A stretch of DNA of 64,000 bases from Variovorax sp. ZS18.2.2 (GTDB lineage Bacteria; Pseudomonadota; Gammaproteobacteria; Burkholderiales; Burkholderiaceae_C): positions 310,001-374,000 of the forward strand of contig NZ_JANLNM010000001.1 of assembly GCF_024701975.1 (NCBI RefSeq), read 5' to 3'. The position numbers and the translations under genes are program-made. Below are positions 56,266 through 64,000 of the stretch, piece by piece. The first letter of the stretch is position 1. Each line of letters begins with the position of its first letter. Below the pieces are notes generated by a model. It was not told the DNA's origin, made no database searches, and saw only the letters and a list, made by a program, of their open reading frames with translations.

Positions 56266-57966
56266 ATGGCGATCCCGAAGACAGTGTTTTGCGGGGGCGC
56301 CATGTTGGCGGTCGCCGCGTTGCTCGCCGCGTGCGGCACCCCCACCGGGCCGAGGAGCCTCACGCTCGGCGGCAACCCGGCGACGTCCTGCGCGGCCCTC
56401 GCTACGCCGATCGCGCCTGCTGCGATCGGCCTGCCGAGCGGCGCTGCAACCATCGACTCGGCGACCCTCGTTGCCGCCTCCCCGCTGGCGGTCGCCGAGC
56501 GCGGGCCCAGCCCCGCGGCGCGCATCACGCCGGTGACGCCCACGCATTGCAAGGTGCTCGGACGCATCGCGCCGCTCGATGCGAGCGCGCCGCCGATCCT
56601 CTTCCAGGTCAACCTCCCGCTCGCATGGAACGGGCGCAGCGTGCAGTACGGCGGCGGTGGCTTCAACGGCGTGCTGATCACTGGCCTCTCGCTGGTGCCC
56701 GCAGGCCGCTTCGACCAGCCCACGCCGCTCGCGCAGGGCTACGTGACCTACGGCACCGACTCGGGCCACCAGAACGTGCAGGGCCAGCCGCCGCAGGCCT
56801 TTGCGCTCAACGACGAGGCGCTCACGAACTTCGCGCACGCCTCGTACAAGAAGGTGCGCGACGTCGCAGTGGCGCTGATGCAGCGCGCCTACGGGCAGGC
56901 GCCGCAAAAGCTCTACTTCATGGGCAGTTCCGAAGGCGGGCGCGAGGCGCTCACGATGGCGCAGCGCTATCCGCAGGATTTCGATGGCATCTTCAGCCGC
57001 GTGCCGGTCATCAATTGGACGGGTCTGCAGCACGCGGGCACGCGCAACGGCATCGCGACCTTCGGCGAGGGGTGGCTGCGTCCCGCACAGGTGCAGCTGG
57101 TGCACGACGCGGTGCTCGCGTCGTGCGATGCCGCGGACGGCGTGGCGGACCGCATCGTGTCGAACCCGGTGGCATGTCTTCAGCGCTTCGATCCGGCCAG
57201 CCTGCGCTGCGCATCGGGCACGAGCGGTGACAACTGCCTGAACGATGCACAGGTGCAGGCGGTGCGCACGCTGCGCTCGCCTTGGCGTTCGCCCGTGCCG
57301 CTGGCCAACGGTGTGACCGAATACCCGGGCTGGGGCATCGGCGGTGAAGGCACGCCGGCCTTCGCCTCGATGGGCGGCTGGAACGCGTGGTGGACGGGCA
57401 CTGCCGCGCCGACCGTGCCGCCGCAGCCGAGCAACGGCATCGCGTGGTTCTACGGCAGCGGAGCGCTCCAGTATTTCTACGGACGCAATCCATCGCTAGA
57501 CGTGCGCAACTACCGCGCCGAAGACTTCGCGGCCCGTATCGCCACCGTGTCGCAACTGATGGACTCGACCAACCCCGACCTGAGCGCCTTCAACGCGCGC
57601 GGCGGCAAGCTGCTGATGCTGGAGCACATGGCCGACTATGCGCAGAGCCCGTTCGCCGGCATCCGCTACTACGAGTCGGTGGTCGCACGGCTGGGCCGCG
57701 ACAACGTGGACCGCTTCATGCGCCTCTACACCGCGCCGGGTGTGGACCACGTGGGCAGCGGCGCGCCGGCCAATGTCGACATGCTCGGCGCGCTGGCCGA
57801 TTGGGTCGAGCGCGGACGTGCGCCGGGCGGGCTGCAACTGCTCGAGCAGGAAGTTCAGCCGCCGTTCAACACCACCCGCGCGCGCCCGCTGTGCGAATGG
57901 CCGCTGTGGCCGCGCTATGTGAGTGGCGATGCGTCGCAGGCGGCGAGCTTCCAGTGCAGCAGGTAG
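56266..57966 (+). CDS. Tannase/feruloyl esterase family lipoprotein
   Basis: This 566-residue protein has a lipobox (ALLAACGTP, Cys23) and an alpha/beta-hydrolase of the tannase family. The nucleophile Ser222 lies in GSSEGG, an acid is likely in LEHMADYAQSPF, and the His is in GVDHVGSG. Paired cysteines typical of the family (e.g. SCDAADG, DNC) are present. It should cleave esters of aromatic acids such as gallate, ferulate or vanillate outside the cytoplasm. AAGGAG stands 8-9 bases before ATG 56266. It is in line with the liv genes, so ester cleavage and uptake are probably co-expressed. Confidence 0.9.
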   Translation: MAIPKTVFCGGAMLAVAALLAACGTPTGPRSLTLGGNPATSCAALATPIAPAAIGLPSGAATIDSATLVAASPLAVAERGPSPAARITPVTPTHCKVLGRIAPLDASAPPILFQVNLPLAWNGRSVQYGGGGFNGVLITGLSLVPAGRFDQPTPLAQGYVTYGTDSGHQNVQGQPPQAFALNDEALTNFAHASYKKVRDVAVALMQRAYGQAPQKLYFMGSSEGGREALTMAQRYPQDFDGIFSRVPVINWTGLQHAGTRNGIATFGEGWLRPAQVQLVHDAVLASCDAADGVADRIVSNPVACLQRFDPASLRCASGTSGDNCLNDAQVQAVRTLRSPWRSPVPLANGVTEYPGWGIGGEGTPAFASMGGWNAWWTGTAAPTVPPQPSNGIAWFYGSGALQYFYGRNPSLDVRNYRAEDFAARIATVSQLMDSTNPDLSAFNARGGKLLMLEHMADYAQSPFAGIRYYESVVARLGRDNVDRFMRLYTAPGVDHVGSGAPANVDMLGALADWVERGRAPGGLQLLEQEVQPPFNTTRARPLCEWPLWPRYVSGDASQAASFQCSR

Positions 57967-58110
57967 TACCTGTCACCGCGCGGGCACTCTCCGAAGAAGG
58001 GCGATCTTCAAGGGCCGATTGAAAGTGTTTCCGGATGCGAGGGCTTTTTCATGCGGTGGCGTCATCGCAAACTGCAGGCATCCGAACTTCATGCCGCAGG
58101 GAACGAATAC

Positions 58111-58410
58111 ATGAGCACCGCCCCACTGATCAGCATCGCCATCCTCAAAGCCAAGGCCGGCCAGCGCGAAGCGCTTCGCGCCGCCCTGAGCGCCCTGGTG
58201 CCCTCCACGCGGCAGGAGCCCGGCTGCCTCGACTACACCTTGTTCGAACTGCGCGACGAGCCCGGCAGCTTCTACATGCGCGAGTCGTTCAGGGACCAGG
58301 CCGCGCTGGACACGCACTTCGCCACGCCGTATTTCCAGGCGTTCGAGAAGCGGTTCGACGAGCTGCTGGATGCGCCGATCCGGCTGGTCTTTCTGGAGAA
58401 GATCGCCTAG
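58111..58410 (+). CDS. ABM-domain (antibiotic biosynthesis monooxygenase-like) small protein
   Basis: This 99-residue dimeric alpha/beta-barrel protein shows ISIAILKAKAGQREALRAALSALVPSTRQEPGCLDYTLFELRDEPGSFYMRESFRDQAALDTHFATPYFQ, typical of YgiN/ABM proteins, with the conserved His. Members act as cofactor-free quinol oxygenases or bind reactive quinones. AGGGAA precedes ATG 58111; an upstream in-frame ATG at 58051 would add an unrelated tail. It ends in a CTAG shared with the convergent DsbA-like gene. Confidence 0.85.
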   Translation: MSTAPLISIAILKAKAGQREALRAALSALVPSTRQEPGCLDYTLFELRDEPGSFYMRESFRDQAALDTHFATPYFQAFEKRFDELLDAPIRLVFLEKIA

Positions 58411-59150
58411 ATCGCGCAGCCGTCGGGGCCGCACATCGCCGGCGTTGCAGCGGCGCTTGCCGTGGCCACTGCCTGCGATGGCCCGACGAATTCGGCGAGA
58501 TGTGCCTTCCAGTCTTCCGCCCGGCCCAGCCAGGGGCCGGTATCGATGCGACTGGCACGGCCATCGGCCTGCGCCAGCACGAAGGTCGGAAAGCCCTGGC
58601 CGCCTACGCGCTGCAGGAGCTGGCGGCTTTCGGCGATGTGCCTTGCCGTCGCTTCGCCCGAGAGTTGTTTGAATGCGGCGACGAAGGCCTCGGCATCGAA
58701 GCCGAGTTCGACGGCCAGTGCCGCGATCACATCCGCATCGGCGATGCGGCGGCCTTCGACGTAGTGCGCGTGCTGCAGGCGATGTGCCATGTCCAGCCCG
58801 CCGCCCGCACGCAGCGATTCGGCGGCGAGGATCGCCGTGGTGGGCGGTTCGGAGTCCATCACCGCACCCGTGTCGCGCAGCAGTCCTTCGAGGTAGCGCT
58901 CGCCAAAGGGCTGGCCGGTGAGTTCGGCAATGCGCAGGTCGTGCGGCTTGACGTACTCCCGCCATTGCGCGGTGATCGGGCGCCGGTTGGGGCCGGTCAT
59001 CATGCCGCCGCCGTGGATTTCGACCTGGAGGCCCGGCACAGCGCGCGCCGCCTCGACCAGCGGCGCGACCGCGTAGCACCAGCCGCACATCGGATCGAAG
59101 ATGTAGTGCAGGGTGGCTGTTGCGTTCGAGGCGTCGTTCACTGCGGCCAT
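58407..59150 (-). CDS. DsbA/FrnE-like thioredoxin-fold protein with C-terminal cysteine tail
   Basis: This 247-residue protein has no signal peptide, so it is cytoplasmic. The active site is Cys22-Gly-Trp-Cys25 (DPMCGWCYAV), and the DsbA helical insertion follows. GGQGFPTFVLAQ is the cis-Pro loop. An unusual C-terminal tail carries a second pair, Cys240 and Cys245 (MCGPDGCAI), after an Ala/Thr-rich linker. It may act as an isomerase or oxidoreductase. Its start overlaps the end of the metallo-beta-lactamase-fold gene by 13 bp. Confidence 0.85.
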   Translation of the reverse strand: MAAVNDASNATATLHYIFDPMCGWCYAVAPLVEAARAVPGLQVEIHGGGMMTGPNRRPITAQWREYVKPHDLRIAELTGQPFGERYLEGLLRDTGAVMDSEPPTTAILAAESLRAGGGLDMAHRLQHAHYVEGRRIADADVIAALAVELGFDAEAFVAAFKQLSGEATARHIAESRQLLQRVGGQGFPTFVLAQADGRASRIDTGPWLGRAEDWKAHLAEFVGPSQAVATASAAATPAMCGPDGCAI

Positions 59151-60037
59151 TTCATTTCTCCCTTGATGACCTTGGCGCTCAGTTCGAGCGACGAGGTGTC
59201 TTCCAGCTTCGGGTAGCGCTTCTTCATCGCGGCGATGAGCGCGGCCGAGTCCTTGGCTTTCTTCGCTTCGGTCTCGAAGGCTTGCAGGTAGCTGCGGGTG
59301 AACTTCACCGAGGCGAGCGAGTAGGGCGCGCTGCCGTCGGTGTTCGGCAGGTAGTGGCCGGGCACCACGGTCTTGGGGTGCAGGGCTTCGATGCGGCCTA
59401 GCGTCTTGAGCCAGTCGCTGCGGGAAGCAGGTGTCTGCGTGTCGGCGATCCACACATGGATGTTGGCCGACACCGGGATGCCGCCGGCCACGGCCTTCAG
59501 CGAGGGAATCCACGCGAACGTGCGCTCGGGCGCGGGGCCGTCGAGCCCGACGATCTGGATCTTGCGGCCTTCGAGCTCGAGGCTGTCGCCAACCAGCGGC
59601 TGGGGCACGACCACCGCCTTGGGCGCGTTCTCCTTCAGGATCGGGCTCCAGTACGCGAGCTTGCCGTCCTTGGAGGCCTGGATCGCGGCCACGGTCTGCG
59701 GCGTGGCGACGATCTTCGCGTCGGGAAAAGCGGCCTGGATCACATCGAGGCCGAAGTAGTAGTCGGGGTCGCTGTGGCTGATGTAGACGGTGGTCAGCTT
59801 CTTGCCGCTGGCCTTGATCTTCTGCACCAGCGCCTCGGCATCGTTGCGCTGGAACTGGGCGTCGATCAGCACCGCGTCGGTCTGGCCGGTGACGAGTTCG
59901 GACGACACCGGGAACATCGACTTGGTGCCGGGGTTGTAGACATCGAGCTTGAGCGGCTCGGCGGCATGGGCCGCCAGCGGCGCGAGCGCCAGGGTGGCGG
60001 AAAGGGCGGCGGCGGAAATCAGGGCTCTGCGGAACAT
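59138..60037 (-). CDS. Exported MBL-fold protein with altered metal motif
   Basis: This 299-residue protein has a signal peptide (to PLAAHA). The metallo-beta-lactamase-type fold is recognisable, but the usual HxHxDH is HSDPDY (His88, Asp90, Asp92, Tyr93). Later ligand-like residues remain in NIHVW and PGHYLP. Such members may bind one metal or act on unusual substrates. I start at ATG 60037, where the signal peptide begins. It is co-transcribed with the DsbA-like gene downstream. Confidence 0.82.
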   Translation of the reverse strand: MFRRALISAAALSATLALAPLAAHAAEPLKLDVYNPGTKSMFPVSSELVTGQTDAVLIDAQFQRNDAEALVQKIKASGKKLTTVYISHSDPDYYFGLDVIQAAFPDAKIVATPQTVAAIQASKDGKLAYWSPILKENAPKAVVVPQPLVGDSLELEGRKIQIVGLDGPAPERTFAWIPSLKAVAGGIPVSANIHVWIADTQTPASRSDWLKTLGRIEALHPKTVVPGHYLPNTDGSAPYSLASVKFTRSYLQAFETEAKKAKDSAALIAAMKKRYPKLEDTSSLELSAKVIKGEMKWPQ

Positions 60038-60152
60038 GGCGGTCTTTCGGTCGGTTGGATGAGGGTGACAGCGAACAGACCGGATGTTAGGTTGCAGAAA
60101 ACGAAACAAAAACCACCGCCGCCGCAATGGATCGTTTCTGTTATCGGTCAGA

Positions 60153-61070
60153 TCAGGCGTCTGCCTTGCGGTCCGCGGCGCACCGTTCGAGGTGCGCGAC
60201 CAGCAACTGCGCCGAGGGCGAAAGCACCGCTTCACTGCGAAAGCAGATCGCAAAGCGCCGTCGCGCCCAGTCGTCGGTGAGCGGCATCAGGCGCAGCCCG
60301 AAGGCGTCGGTGAAGGGGCGCGCGACTTCCGCCGGCACCACGCTGATGGCCAGCCCGGCGCGCACCACGCGCAGCGCCGCGTCGAAGTTGGACACCAGCA
60401 CCCGGTAGACCAGCGGCTTGCCGGCAACGGCCGCCTCGCGCGCAAGCATCAGTTGCACCGCGCTCAGCGCGGGCATGCCGACGAATTCGTGGTCGAGCAC
60501 CTGCTCGAAGCGGACCGCGTCGTGGCGGGCCACGGGGTGCGACGGGTGCGCGACGATCGCCAGATGGTCCGAGCGGTAGTCGCGCCGTTCCAGGCCTTCG
60601 AGGTCGGCGGCGTCCCAGCACAGGCCGATGGACGCGACGCCTTCGCGGATGCCGCGCACGATCTCGGGGCTCACACGCTCTTCCATGTCGACCCGGATGT
60701 TGCGGTGCGCCGGGTCCTGCAGGAAGCCGGCCACGTCCTCGGCCAGCGATTCGGCCATGACAGAGGCCGAAGCCAGGATGCGTACGTGCCCGCGCGCCCC
60801 GCCGGCGTAGGCCGCCATGTCGCGCTCGATGCGGTGGGCGCTGCCGAGCATGGCGCGCGCATGTTCGAGCAGCGTTTCGCCGGCCGGCGTCGGCACCACG
60901 CCCCGGCGCTTGCGCAGCAAGAGCGGCGTGCCGACGGTGTCTTCGAGCTGCGCGAGGCGCTTGCTGATCGCCGAGCCGACGATGCTGGCCTCTTCGCCGG
61001 CGCGCGCGATGCTGCGGGTGTCGCAGACGGCGACGAACAGCCGCAGCGTGGTGAGGTCGAGGTCTCTCAT
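60153..61070 (-). CDS. LysR family transcriptional regulator
   Basis: This 305-residue protein has an N-terminal helix-turn-helix (TLRLFVAVCDTRSIARAGEEASIVGSAISKRLAQLEDTVGTPLLLRKRRG) and a C-terminal effector-binding domain. Start ATG 61070 begins with MRDLDLTTLRLF. It is divergent from the HMG-CoA lyase-like/CoA transferase/Bug genes and very likely controls them. The intervening 111 bp contain a repeated GGTGTTCCGT and a TTCCG/CGGAA palindrome. Confidence 0.93.
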   Translation of the reverse strand: MRDLDLTTLRLFVAVCDTRSIARAGEEASIVGSAISKRLAQLEDTVGTPLLLRKRRGVVPTPAGETLLEHARAMLGSAHRIERDMAAYAGGARGHVRILASASVMAESLAEDVAGFLQDPAHRNIRVDMEERVSPEIVRGIREGVASIGLCWDAADLEGLERRDYRSDHLAIVAHPSHPVARHDAVRFEQVLDHEFVGMPALSAVQLMLAREAAVAGKPLVYRVLVSNFDAALRVVRAGLAISVVPAEVARPFTDAFGLRLMPLTDDWARRRFAICFRSEAVLSPSAQLLVAHLERCAADRKADA

Positions 61071-61097
61071 GGTGTTCCGTGGTGTTCCGTTTCGGAA
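61071..61097. promoter_or_regulatory. Duplicated 10-mer and TTCCG-TTT-CGGAA palindrome
   Basis: GGTGTTCCGT occurs twice in tandem (61071-61080, 61081-61090), and the second copy forms TTCCG-TTT-CGGAA (61085-61097). Another CGGAA lies at 61134-61138. These are plausible binding sites for the divergent LysR protein. Confidence 0.5.
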
Positions 61098-61181
61098 GCG
61101 AATGGATTCCAAAATATACCTTCTGGGCCAAATCGGAACTTCTAACATCGACGCCGTACCTCTCACGACGGAGACAAAGAA

Positions 61182-62129
61182 TTGATTCACGCTTTCCTGC
61201 CGCCCCGCGCGGTCGTCCGCGAAGTGGGGCTGCGCGACGGGCTCCAGAGCATCGCCCGCGTACTGCCCACCGCACGCAAGCTCGAATGGATACGCGACGC
61301 GCACGCGGCCGGCCAGCGCGAGATCGAGGTCGGCTCCTTCGTGCCGGCACACCTGCTGCCGCAACTGGCGGACACGGCCGAGTTGCTGGCGTATGCCAAG
61401 ACGCTGCCGGGGCTCTTCGCCTCGGTGCTCGTGCCCAACCTCAAGGGTGCGGAGCGCGCCATCGCGGGCGAGGCCGACCTGATGATGGTTCCGCTCTCGG
61501 CGAGCCACGCGCACAGCCTTGCCAACCTGCGCAAGACGCCCGACGAGGTGGTGGCCGAGGTCGGGCGCATGCGCGCCGCGCGCGATGCGGCGGGCTCGAA
61601 GACGCTGATCGATGGCGGCGTGGGCACGGCGTTCGGTTGCACGATCCAGGGCCATGTCGAACCCGACGAGGTGCTGCGCCTGATGCAGGCATTGCTCGAC
61701 GCCGGCGCAGACCGCGTGAGCCTGGCCGACACGGTGGGCTACGCCGATCCCGCAATGGTCCGCAGCCTGTTCGAACGTGCGCTGCGCATCGCGGGCGACC
61801 GCCTCTGGTGCGGCCATTTCCACGACACGCGCGGCCTCGGGCTCGCGAATGTGTACGCGGCGCTGGAGGTCGGCATCACGCGCTTCGACGCCTGCCTGGC
61901 CGGCATCGGCGGCTGCCCGCATGCGCCCGGCGCGAGCGGCAACGTCGATACCGAAGACCTCGTCTTCATGCTGGAGAGCATGGGTGTCACCACCGGCGTC
62001 GACCTGCCGAAGCTGCTCGACCTGAGGAAACGCGTGGCCGGCTGGCTCGACGGCGAGACGCTGCAGGGCACCGTCTGGCGCGCGGGTTTCCCGAAGACCT
62101 TTGCACTGGCGGAAGGCGTTGCGGCATGA
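61182..62129 (+). CDS. Hydroxymethylglutaryl-CoA lyase-like enzyme
   Basis: This 315-residue TIM-barrel lyase of the HMGL/DRE-TIM family has REVGLRDGLQS (about 13-23), FVPAHLLPQL and ADTVGYADP. GHFHDTRGLGLANVYAAL carries the HxH metal ligands, and GIGGCPHAPGASGNVDTED provides the catalytic-loop Cys. It cleaves a 3-hydroxy-3-methylglutaryl-CoA-like thioester to acetyl-CoA plus a ketone or aldehyde product. The start is TTG 61182, 8 bases after GGAG; no ATG fits. It overlaps the CoA transferase start by 4 bp. Confidence 0.9.
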   Translation: MIHAFLPPRAVVREVGLRDGLQSIARVLPTARKLEWIRDAHAAGQREIEVGSFVPAHLLPQLADTAELLAYAKTLPGLFASVLVPNLKGAERAIAGEADLMMVPLSASHAHSLANLRKTPDEVVAEVGRMRAARDAAGSKTLIDGGVGTAFGCTIQGHVEPDEVLRLMQALLDAGADRVSLADTVGYADPAMVRSLFERALRIAGDRLWCGHFHDTRGLGLANVYAALEVGITRFDACLAGIGGCPHAPGASGNVDTEDLVFMLESMGVTTGVDLPKLLDLRKRVAGWLDGETLQGTVWRAGFPKTFALAEGVAA

Positions 62130-63325
62130 GCACGGAAGAAAAACGCCTGCCACTTGCGGGCATCCGCGTGGTCGAGTTCACGCACATGGTCATGGGCCCG
62201 ACCTGCGGCATGGTGCTGGCCGACCTGGGCGCGGAAGTCATCAAGGTCGAGCCCATCGACGGCGACCGCACGCGGCACCTGTTGGGCGCGGGCGCGGGCT
62301 TCTTCCCGATGTTCAACCGCAACAAGAAAAGCATCGCGCTCGACCTGCGCAACCCGCAGGGGCTCGAAGCGGCGCTGCGCCTGTGCGCCACCGCCGACGT
62401 GGTGGCGCAGAACTTCCGCCCCGGCACGATGGACAAGTACGGCCTGGGCTACGCCGCGCTCGGCAAGCTCAATCCGCGCCTCGTGTACGTGAACCACACG
62501 GGCTTCCTGCCCGGCCCCTATGAACACCGCACGGCGCTCGACGAGGTGGTGCAGATGATGGGCGGCCTGGCCTACATGACGGGGCGCCCGGGCGATCCGC
62601 TGCGCGCGGGCACCAGCGTGAACGACATCATGGGCGGCATGTTCGGCGCCATCGGCGCCATCGCCGCGCTGATGCAGCGCGCCGAAACCGGCAAGGGGCA
62701 GGAGGTGCAGTCGGCGCTGTTCGAGAACAACGTGTTCCTGGTCGGCCAGCACATGCTGCAGTACGCGATCACGGGGCAGGCCGCCGCGCCGATGCCCGAA
62801 CGCATCTCGGCCTGGGCGCTGTACGACGTGTTCACCGTGAAGGACGGCGAGCAGATCTTCCTGGCCGCGGTGAGCGATGCGCAGTGGACGGTGTTCTGCG
62901 ACGCGCTCGGCTTCGACGACCTGAAGGCCGACCCGGCCCTGCGCACCAACAACGACCGCGTGCGCCTGCGGCCCACGCTGCTGGCGGACCTGCGCGTCCG
63001 CCTTGCCGGGCGTTCGGCGGCCGAGCTGTCGGCGATCTTCGAAGCGCGGGGCCTGCCGTTCGCGCCGATCACGCGGCCCGAAGACCTGTATGCCGACCCG
63101 CACCTGAAGGCCACCGGCGGCCTCGCGGACATCCGCCTGCCGGACGGCGAGCGCGCCGGGCAGATGGCGCAGACGACGCTGTTCCCGATCACGCTCGGCG
63201 GCGAGCGCCTGGGCGTGCGGCTGCATCCGCCGACGCTCGGCGAACACACGCGCGAGCTGCTGGCCGAATTGGGCTATGCCGACGCGCAGGTGGATGCGAT
63301 GCATGCCGACGCGGCCGTGAGCTGA
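62126..63325 (+). CDS. Class III CoA transferase (CaiB/BaiF family)
   Basis: This 399-residue enzyme has the conserved N-terminal VVEFTHMVMGPTCGMVLADLGAEVIKVEP and the probable catalytic Asp167 in SVNDIMGG. The family moves CoA between carboxylic acids. Here it would activate the acid that the lyase encoded just upstream then cleaves. ATG 62126 overlaps the lyase stop as ATGA, indicating tight coupling of the two steps. Confidence 0.93.
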   Translation: MSTEEKRLPLAGIRVVEFTHMVMGPTCGMVLADLGAEVIKVEPIDGDRTRHLLGAGAGFFPMFNRNKKSIALDLRNPQGLEAALRLCATADVVAQNFRPGTMDKYGLGYAALGKLNPRLVYVNHTGFLPGPYEHRTALDEVVQMMGGLAYMTGRPGDPLRAGTSVNDIMGGMFGAIGAIAALMQRAETGKGQEVQSALFENNVFLVGQHMLQYAITGQAAAPMPERISAWALYDVFTVKDGEQIFLAAVSDAQWTVFCDALGFDDLKADPALRTNNDRVRLRPTLLADLRVRLAGRSAAELSAIFEARGLPFAPITRPEDLYADPHLKATGGLADIRLPDGERAGQMAQTTLFPITLGGERLGVRLHPPTLGEHTRELLAELGYADAQVDAMHADAAVS

Positions 63326-63364
63326 CGCCGGCGATTCTTCAAAACCACAAAGAGAGACAAGACG

Positions 63365-64000
63365 ATGAGCACGAACTTTTTCCCAATGAACCGCCGCACG
63401 CTGCTGGGCTTCGGCGCCGGCGCGGCGGCACTGGCTGCCTGTCCCGCGCTCGCGCAGGGCTCCGACAAGCCGATCCGCTTCATCCTGCCGATCAGCGCCG
63501 GCTCGGGCGTGGACAACATCGTGCGCGCCGCCTCGGTGGCGCTCGGCAAGGCCTTCGGCCAGCCGGTGGTGATCGAGAACATGCCGGGCGCGGGCGGCAT
63601 CACCGGCACCGCGGCCATCGTCAAGGCGGCGCCCGACGGGCTCACGCTGGGCATGGTGTCGAACAACCATGTGATCAACCCGAGCGTGTTCAAGAAGATG
63701 CCGTTCGACGCGATCACCGACATCACGCCGATCAGCGTGGTGGGCGCGACGCCGCTGGTGCTGATGGTGAACCCGAAGCTACCCGCGAAGAACGTGAAGG
63801 AGCTGGTGGCGCTCTTGCGCGCGAAGCCCGAGGGCTACAACTACGCCTCGTCGGGCAACGGCACCATCATTCACCTCGCGGGCGAGATGTTCATGGACGA
63901 GGCCGGTGTGAACGCGCGGCACATTCCGTACAAGGGCACCGGCCCCATGGTGACCGACATGATGGCGGGGCAGGTCGAGATCGGCGTGGTCGCCTTGCCC
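63365..64000 (+). CDS. Bug/TctC family periplasmic receptor (3' end cut by window edge)
   Basis: The first 212 residues are present. They contain a signal peptide (NRRTLLGFGAGAAALAACPALAQ), IRFILPISAGSGVDNIVRAASVALGKAF, VVIENMPGAGGITGTAAIVKAAPDGLTL and HIPYKGTGPMVTDMMAGQVEIGV, all typical of Bug receptors. Its position 39 bp after the CoA transferase suggests it captures the acid degraded by this operon. AGAGA about 9 bases before ATG is a moderate ribosome site. Confidence 0.92.
   Translation, partial: MSTNFFPMNRRTLLGFGAGAAALAACPALAQGSDKPIRFILPISAGSGVDNIVRAASVALGKAFGQPVVIENMPGAGGITGTAAIVKAAPDGLTLGMVSNNHVINPSVFKKMPFDAITDITPISVVGATPLVLMVNPKLPAKNVKELVALLRAKPEGYNYASSGNGTIIHLAGEMFMDEAGVNARHIPYKGTGPMVTDMMAGQVEIGVVALP

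Overview
The window looks like chromosomal DNA of a beta-proteobacterium of the Burkholderiales, most likely Comamonadaceae and Variovorax-like. This is inferred from the high G+C content and GC-rich third positions, from five Bug/TctC-type periplasmic receptors, and from the mix of sugar-acid and aromatic catabolic operons. I could not run a database search, so the genus is a guess. No rRNA, tRNA, CRISPR array, phage gene or transposase was seen.

Region 1 (1-10.5 kb) is stress and housekeeping, all on the minus strand. It holds the end of a prkA-yeaH-spoVR stress operon (spoVR runs off the left edge), then dnaJ, dnaK and grpE with two recognisable heat-shock promoters and a strong dnaK-dnaJ hairpin. 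An FKBP-type prolyl isomerase with its own terminator, a small winged-helix protein and phosphatidylserine decarboxylase follow.

Region 2 (10.5-30.6 kb) is a divergent pair of operons for oxidative hexuronate/aldarate breakdown. The minus arm carries uronate dehydrogenase (udh), an SMP-30 lactonase, a TRAP transporter, galactarate dehydratase (garD), a large lipoprotein of unknown function, an SDR and two Bug receptors. The plus arm carries a FadR-type GntR regulator, a Bug receptor, kdgD, an NTF2-like lipoprotein, another Bug receptor, glucarate dehydratase (gudD), an exported SMP-30 lactonase and an alpha-ketoglutarate semialdehyde dehydrogenase. Together they would take galacturonate/glucuronate through lactones, galactarate/glucarate and 5-keto-4-deoxyglucarate to alpha-ketoglutarate. 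A palindrome that fits the FadR-family consensus lies between the arms, and a related half-conserved site lies after the regulator.

Region 3 (30.6-37.6 kb) is mixed. It has an MFS exporter divergent from a LysR regulator, an ABC substrate-binding/permease fusion without an ATPase, a ROK-like protein, and a secreted HELEH-type putative metallopeptidase with Ig-like domains.

Region 4 (37.6-46.5 kb) is an efflux operon resembling E. coli ybhGFSR: membrane-fusion protein, double ATPase, two permeases and a NodT-type outer-membrane channel. It is divergent from a TetR regulator, with a clear palindrome between them. A cardiolipin-synthase-like phospholipase D follows.

Region 5 (46.5-58 kb) looks like methoxy-aromatic catabolism. 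A vanA-type Rieske demethylase, a GntR regulator and a vanB-type reductase face a MetE-core-like methyltransferase and a glutathione transferase across an intergenic region with mirrored operator-like arms. A complete Liv-type ABC transporter and a tannase/feruloyl-esterase lipoprotein follow.

Region 6 (58-64 kb) holds an ABM-domain protein, a DsbA/FrnE-like protein, an odd metallo-beta-lactamase-fold protein, and a LysR-controlled unit of HMG-CoA-lyase-like enzyme, CaiB-family CoA transferase and Bug receptor, which runs off the right edge.
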